Below are positions 6,184 to 10,834 of a stretch of 10,834 bases of DNA, one piece after another. The position numbers and the translations under genes were made by a program. The stretch spans positions 1 through 10,834 of the forward strand of contig JALVSO010000057.1 in the NCBI GenBank assembly GCA_027024305.1, read 5' to 3'. Within the stretch, counting starts at the first letter, position 1. Every line of letters starts with the position of its first letter. Origin of the DNA: Candidatus Parcubacteria bacterium. Lineage in GTDB: Bacteria; Patescibacteriota; Minisyncoccia; Phycocordibacterales; GCA-2747955. The notes below the pieces were generated by a model, which was not told where the DNA came from, did not search any database, and saw only the letters and a list, made by a program, of their open reading frames with translations.

Positions 6184-8853
6184 TTATCAAACCAACCAAT
6201 AACTGTCTAACTCACTATTGGCCTCTATTCTAAAGTAATATTTCTTTCCCTTCTGAATATTACAATCTCACTTGTCATTATTATAGGAATAGTGGATTTG
6301 CATACCTTCCGCTCTGGTCTCTTCTGCAGAACAAATGGGAGTGCCCTTTTTATCAGCTCTGGGAGTAATGGAAATTACTACTGGAGTTTTTAAGGGCTTG
6401 GTGTTACCGCTTCCATTCAAATATCTTAAACCAATTAAACCACCATTGTATTGGGAGCCGGTGGTATCCAAAGTTCAAACATTAGCCTTGTTTTTAATCA
6501 TTCTAACATCTCTCTTTTCATGGTTGATATTATAGAGATCAATCTTTCCCATACAAATGACATTGCTGCCTGACTTACAATCAGCCGATGGGGAAGTTTG
6601 CCCACCCCTGGAACTTCCATCTCCATAGGTATTGATGTCAAAACTACTGTCACCCGAAGAGTAGACCCTTAAGAAATATGTCTTTTCTTCATCAACCGGA
6701 CAGAAAATCCCTGAAAATCCACTGGTAAAGCCAAATATTGTTGACTTCCCAGAATTGGCCGACGCTTGACATTTACTCTCTGAAGTATTAACTTCGTAAT
6801 CTTCACCCAAAGAAAATCTAATCTTAGCTACCCCCTTATTGCTCAACTTGAATTTACCCGACGGGACCGAACGGTTTTCCGGAGTTACTCTGTAAACCAA
6901 AACTTTATTTCGGTCAATCTTAACATCTTCCACTAATCCCTTCATGGCCATATCCAAATCCCCCATACATCTAATGGTCTCCGAATCCCGGCATTTTGGC
7001 TTGCCCTCATCATCGGTACCGGGATCATAATCCTGATCGTCATCTTTTTGCCCCAAATCCCTAATATCATCAAGAGGGTCGTAGGGGTCAATAATGTCTA
7101 TATCACCCGTTGATATCAAATCGAGAGGATTTTCGATAGAATAGGTAATCTTGGAATTATCCGGCGGTGTATCCGTAATATTAAAACCTAAACAATACTT
7201 CCTCATTTCTCCAACACCGCCCTTCTTTATGGGCTTTCCTCTCTTGTTATAGCCTTTTATTTTTCCGTTTATCATTTCGTCAAAAATTCTTTCGGTATAC
7301 TGCTTTTCTCGAACTTGCCTATCCAAATCAGCCCCTTCAATGCCGGCTTCATTGACAATTCTTGATAGTTCCAAAAAGCTTTTGGCTTCTCTAATTAAAT
7401 CACTGACAGCCTCAGCCTTTTTTTTATTGGCTTTCATTCTGGCTATCTCCTTATCAATCATTGCCAACTCCTTGTCAAACCGGTCTCCCCGTGATTTTAA
7501 ATTACTTAAGAAATTATCCACCGTCACATCGGTTAGTTCAACATACTCCGAAAGAAAACTTTGCCCGGCAGAGCTATAAAATACTGCTCCGGCATCCATT
7601 TCATCTCTCTTATCATTTCAACAAGCCAGAGCTCCATCATAGACGGCCCGAGCATTCAAAACCGTTCTTTTCCTAGAGTTCAAGATTTTAATAGCCACAT
7701 CATAGGCCGCCGTGTCAAAATTCTTTAAAAAGTTCTTTTTATATCCATCCAAGGAAGGATCCCTATCATTACCATAGCCTCCGTCATCATCATTAAAGCC
7801 TCTTACCCCACTATCGGAGGTTAGTCTCTTAATTAATTGTCCTATTAGGGCGGCAATAATTTCGTCAAACTCATCGGCGGTAATCAGACCGCCAATCTCG
7901 GTCCCCAGAGCTTTTTTAAGCTGGTCAGATAAAACAACTCCAGGCGTTACAATGGGACAATGAATTTCAGCAAACTCGGAGCCATCATATTGAGTATCAG
8001 CCTCCTCCTCAAAGCCACTCTCCTTAGCTCTTTCTGCTCAAAACTTCTTCCACACATCGTCACACTTCCTAAAAGATAAAAAACCTTCATTTCTTATTAA
8101 ATCCTCCGCAAAGTTCTTTTTTCTTTTATCAATCTCCTCTTCAGCAGCCCTTTTTAAGGCAAAATAAACTCCAAAGGGGGTATTATTGGAGGGGTCACTG
8201 GTTATGGCAAAAAACTTCTTCATGGAATAAAAGTCCTTGACGTCTTTGACCGCATCTTTAATATTTTCCTCTATCTTATCTATGGTACATTTTGGAGTAT
8301 ATCCCAATCCCTTTTCTTTTGTAAAGAATTTAACTTGCAAAACAAATTTAATCGGCATCTCAAACCCTTCACAAAGACCCTGCAAATTATTACTATAAAT
8401 AATCTCGTCTAAAACCTGACCGGTGATATCCTTACCTATTTTGGAAAGACTTTTACCAAAAGACGGCTTTCCCTCAAAACCATTGTTAATTCATTCCACG
8501 GTGGCATCCACCAAGGCGTGAACCAGGGCTCTTTTAATTCCGTTGGCTATGCCATCCAAAGTACAATCTTTTAGGGTTTTGGCCGTATTAACGGTAGTAT
8601 TCCCCGGGTCAGTTACCGGCACCAACAACCCGGCCACGGAAGCAATACCACTAACTATTCCACCGGCCGGAGCACCGGCTCCAAAACAAGCGGCAATACT
8701 TCCGGCTACATCACCGGCCACATCACCACCCTCATTGCCGGCAGCCATAACCAAAGACATGGGAGAAAAAAGCATGGACAGGGAAATAATCATTATTAAA
8801 AGATAACGATTAAAGTAAAGTGTTTTTTTAAAAAAAGCTAAAATTGGATTCAT
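6184..8853 (-). CDS. Large exported or surface protein with tandem four-Cys C-terminal repeats, UGA read as Trp
   Basis: One 889-residue frame carrying six in-frame UGA codons (residues 121, 272, 412, 793, 862, 889), TAA stop. In order: signal peptide or anchor (hydrophobic about 17-37, ending SLVMAAG); Gly/Ala-rich hydrophobic stretch (about 46-80); a block ATVE-W-INNGFEGKPSF (117-130) that resembles a motif recurring in CPR secretion or pilus-associated proteins, where the Trp is conserved as I recall; a helical middle with a likely coiled coil (about 448-530); an Asp-rich linker (about 580-618); two tandem C-terminal repeats with matching cysteines (621, 629, 695, 718 and 759, 767, 841, 864). 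The repeats look like beta-sandwich domains, perhaps PPC-like. It follows the thrombospondin-type gene by 8 nt. Export and a role in envelope assembly or secretion are inferred; the molecular function is unknown. Confidence 0.85.
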
Positions 8854-8861
8854 AGTTTAAA

Positions 8862-9809
8862 TTATATATTTTTTTCGGAAAAATACAAAGCCAGATTCTT
8901 GGTGGAAAAATCCAGCTCTTCAACCAAGGAAATATAATGTTGAAAAGCCCCCATAGCTGAAACCGGATCGTCTTTAACGGCAGCCATCAATTCAAAAGCA
9001 TGATTATATTTATAACCGGCGTTAAGATAACTTAAATATATCAAGACTATGGAATTATTAATTTTATTCTTTAACAATTCATCAATAAAAGCTTGAAATG
9101 TTTTTGTGTTGTCTTCCAACTCTTTCAGATATTTTTCATCACCGCTATCCATATACATGGCGAAAAGATAGTAGTCATCCCTCCGCTTCGCAATTCCATA
9201 TTTCTCCACCGCCCTCCTGATATCCTCTTTGATTTTTCTGTCACTATAGCTTCGTACAATATTTAAATCTTTCTTGCTGTATTTATTTTCAAAAACCAAA
9301 TTATTCTCTCGCAAGAGCTCTTCTATTATTTGATTCTCAGCATCGGGATTGTTGATTAAATTGGTTTCTTTTAGGCCAACCACTTTCACAAAAAAATCTC
9401 TAGCCAAAATATCGGTTTTTGTTAAATTGGGATCATTTCTATAATTATATTCATCTTTATTTTCCAAAGCTCCGGATTTCTTGTGTTCACTTTTTTTATT
9501 CAGGGGGTCCAGAGGATCTGTCCCGTTTCTAACCTCCAATCCGTCAAAAATGCCGTCGCCATCCGTATCCGAATTATTTGGATCGGTCCCCTGCAACCTT
9601 TCCTCCCAATCCCTTAAACCGTCTTTGTCGCTGTCTTTGTATTTCACTTCCTCCTCTATGGTGTTTAATAAATCTTTCTTAGCCAATTCAGATTGTGACG
9701 GAGAGGCTACATAATAATCTCTTAAAAAGAGAAAAAGGATTAAAGCGAAAACCGGGACAATCACAAAAGCCGTTGTTTTCTTACCGGGCAAAAAACTTTC
9801 TGCTTTCAT
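8862..9809 (-). CDS. Membrane-anchored thrombospondin type-3 repeat (calcium-binding) protein
   Basis: A 315-residue protein with a short basic N-terminus, one membrane span (about 13-30, [16 protein letters not shown]), then two Asp-rich calcium-binding loops at about 59-102: [19 protein letters not shown] and [19 protein letters not shown]. This is the thrombospondin type-3 / DxDxDG pattern. The rest (about 130-315) is helical and unrecognised. Expected topology is N-terminal anchor with the body outside the membrane. TAA stop; its Trp is TGG and there is no UGA. It shares its architecture with the upstream gene 18 nt away, so the two are probably paralogous or partner proteins. Calcium binding is inferred from the loop consensus; a structural or adhesive role in an envelope complex is a guess. 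Confidence 0.88.
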   Translation of the reverse strand: MKAESFLPGKKTTAFVIVPVFALILFLFLRDYYVASPSQSELAKKDLLNTIEEEVKYKDSDKDGLRDWEERLQGTDPNNSDTDGDGIFDGLEVRNGTDPLDPLNKKSEHKKSGALENKDEYNYRNDPNLTKTDILARDFFVKVVGLKETNLINNPDAENQIIEELLRENNLVFENKYSKKDLNIVRSYSDRKIKEDIRRAVEKYGIAKRRDDYYLFAMYMDSGDEKYLKELEDNTKTFQAFIDELLKNKINNSIVLIYLSYLNAGYKYNHAFELMAAVKDDPVSAMGAFQHYISLVEELDFSTKNLALYFSEKNI

Positions 9810-9827
9810 GTTCTCATCTTACCAAAA

Positions 9828-10834
9828 TTACAAGGAATAGACAAATATTTTTCCAGGTTCGTTATCTGAAAAATTTATTTCTTTAAGGTTTAAAAATTCA
9901 TTGATATTTTTTCTGGCCAAGATATTCTTTCTAATGGCAAAATGATATTCTTCTATCAAATCCATTCCGTTGGTTCGCCTGTTACCCCTCTCAACGGCCC
10001 CCAAAATCTTATCAATGGCCAGAGCGGTGTCAGTATAGGAATCGGCCAAGTCATAGACCAGACTTTTTAAGTCATAGTCTTCTATATTTATTTTTTTAAT
10101 CTCTTCGGCTATTTTCTTAAACGAAGATGATAAATTTTTCACTTTTGCTTTTTCGTTGGAAGTCAAAGGCTCATAGTCTTTTATATTCAGAAGGTTCTTA
10201 TCGGGCAAATCTTCCAAAAATTTATCGTCTTTTTTGGTCACCTCCTCAAACTTTTTTTTATTATCCGGTACGAAGAAAAGGGTCATATTCAGAAAGACTT
10301 CAACCTTATCGGGAAAATAATAAGTATTGTTCAGGATTATCCCGCCCGCCTCATTTAAAACCCTCACGATTTCTCCTTTGCTGTTATTATATTCTTTTTT
10401 CAATCTTAATTCTCCGGCTTTTAAATTATCTCTTTGTGAAATTATAGCCAGTAGCTCCTTTTTTCTTTGTTCCCTCTTATAAATATCATCAAAGAGTCTT
10501 TTCTGATCACTTAAATTCAAAATATTTTTTTTATCCAAAATTAGGCTTTCAATATCATCTTTTTTACCTTGACCGTAAACCAAAGGGCTTCTGCCCAATC
10601 TAACCTCATCTCCATCATCAATTCCATCTCCATCCGTATCGGCAACCTCCGGGTCGGTTTTGTATAAAATTTCTTCCCAATTTCTTAAACCGTCGTTGTC
10701 GCTGTCGATATCATTCATTTCATAACTTTCCTTTTGTTTATTTTGAGAATCTATAATTTTTTCCACTTTTTCAAAATCCCCGGTAATGGCAAAATTCCTG
10801 TAAACAAGATAAACCAAAATGACTATAATAATTG
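9828..10834 (-). CDS. Thrombospondin type-3 repeat protein, N-terminus beyond the window
   Basis: At least 335 codons, TAA stop; the frame stays open to the window edge. The leftmost in-window start-like codon (TTG at 10815-10817) is not the true start, because the codons before it read I-I-I-V-I and continue the hydrophobic run LVYLVY. This indicates an N-terminal membrane anchor cut by the edge. Soon after come two calcium-binding loops, DIDSDNDGLRNWEEILYKTD and DTDGDGIDDGDEVRLGRSP. The remainder is long, Lys/Glu-rich and helical (for example LFDDIYKREQRKKELL), with no recognised domain. Same plan as the next gene, 18 nt downstream. Trp is TGG; no UGA. Probably exported and anchored, with the bulk outside the membrane; role unknown. 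The operon promoter must lie beyond the right edge. Confidence 0.85.
   Translation of the reverse strand, partial: IIIVILVYLVYRNFAITGDFEKVEKIIDSQNKQKESYEMNDIDSDNDGLRNWEEILYKTDPEVADTDGDGIDDGDEVRLGRSPLVYGQGKKDDIESLILDKKNILNLSDQKRLFDDIYKREQRKKELLAIISQRDNLKAGELRLKKEYNNSKGEIVRVLNEAGGIILNNTYYFPDKVEVFLNMTLFFVPDNKKKFEEVTKKDDKFLEDLPDKNLLNIKDYEPLTSNEKAKVKNLSSSFKKIAEEIKKINIEDYDLKSLVYDLADSYTDTALAIDKILGAVERGNRRTNGMDLIEEYHFAIRKNILARKNINEFLNLKEINFSDNEPGKIFVYSL

Noticed and set aside
162..8853. Broken genes or sequencing errors as the cause of the many split frames
   Set aside because: Every break is a UGA with the frame unchanged on both sides, in six different genes including essential ones; UAA and UAG never interrupt a gene.
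1..10834. Mycoplasma or another Mollicute as the source, given UGA=Trp
   Set aside because: murD for peptidoglycan and the thrombospondin-type exported proteins do not fit; a CPR origin fits better, though rRNA would be needed to settle it.

Overview
This AT-rich window carries ten protein-coding genes, all on the minus strand, with no convincing plus-strand gene. The content suggests a walled bacterium of the Candidate Phyla Radiation (Patescibacteria). It has MurD, a compact prolyl-tRNA synthetase without the editing insertion, ribosomal proteins S12 and S7 of CPR-like type, and a run of membrane-anchored thrombospondin-type-3 (calcium-binding) proteins next to a large secreted or surface protein. 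The phylum is inferred, because no rRNA is present.

The dominant fact is the genetic code. Six of the ten genes are interrupted by in-frame UGA codons, 16 in all, while every gene ends in UAA or UAG. Where the family is well conserved the UGA sits on an invariant tryptophan: the S7 core Trp, the S7 C-terminal Trp, the GR-W position of ProRS, and a conserved GrpE Trp. UGA therefore reads as Trp (table-4-like), not as Gly as documented for Gracilibacteria and Absconditabacteria. With the standard code murD, proS, grpE, rpsG and two operon genes look like fragments; with UGA=Trp each is one full-length gene.

Layout, left to right (reverse of transcription): 1-161 is non-coding; 162-2800 is a proS-murD operon (stop and start overlap as TAATG); 2801-3072 is its promoter region, with a 15-bp palindrome over the -10 box and short direct repeats; 3073-3759 is an unrecognised single gene with its own promoter and terminator; 3849-4433 is grpE; 4530-5437 is rpsL-rpsG with promoter, leader hairpin and terminator; 5649-10834 is a four-gene operon with short gaps (18, 8 and 10 nt). 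That operon holds two TM plus thrombospondin-type-3 proteins, an 889-residue exported protein with two tandem four-cysteine C-terminal repeats, and a small helical protein. It ends in a terminator that touches the rpsL promoter.

The housekeeping half covers cell-wall precursor synthesis, tRNA charging, protein folding and translation. The right half looks like a cell-envelope or secretion module of the kind common in CPR genomes; its function cannot be read from sequence alone.
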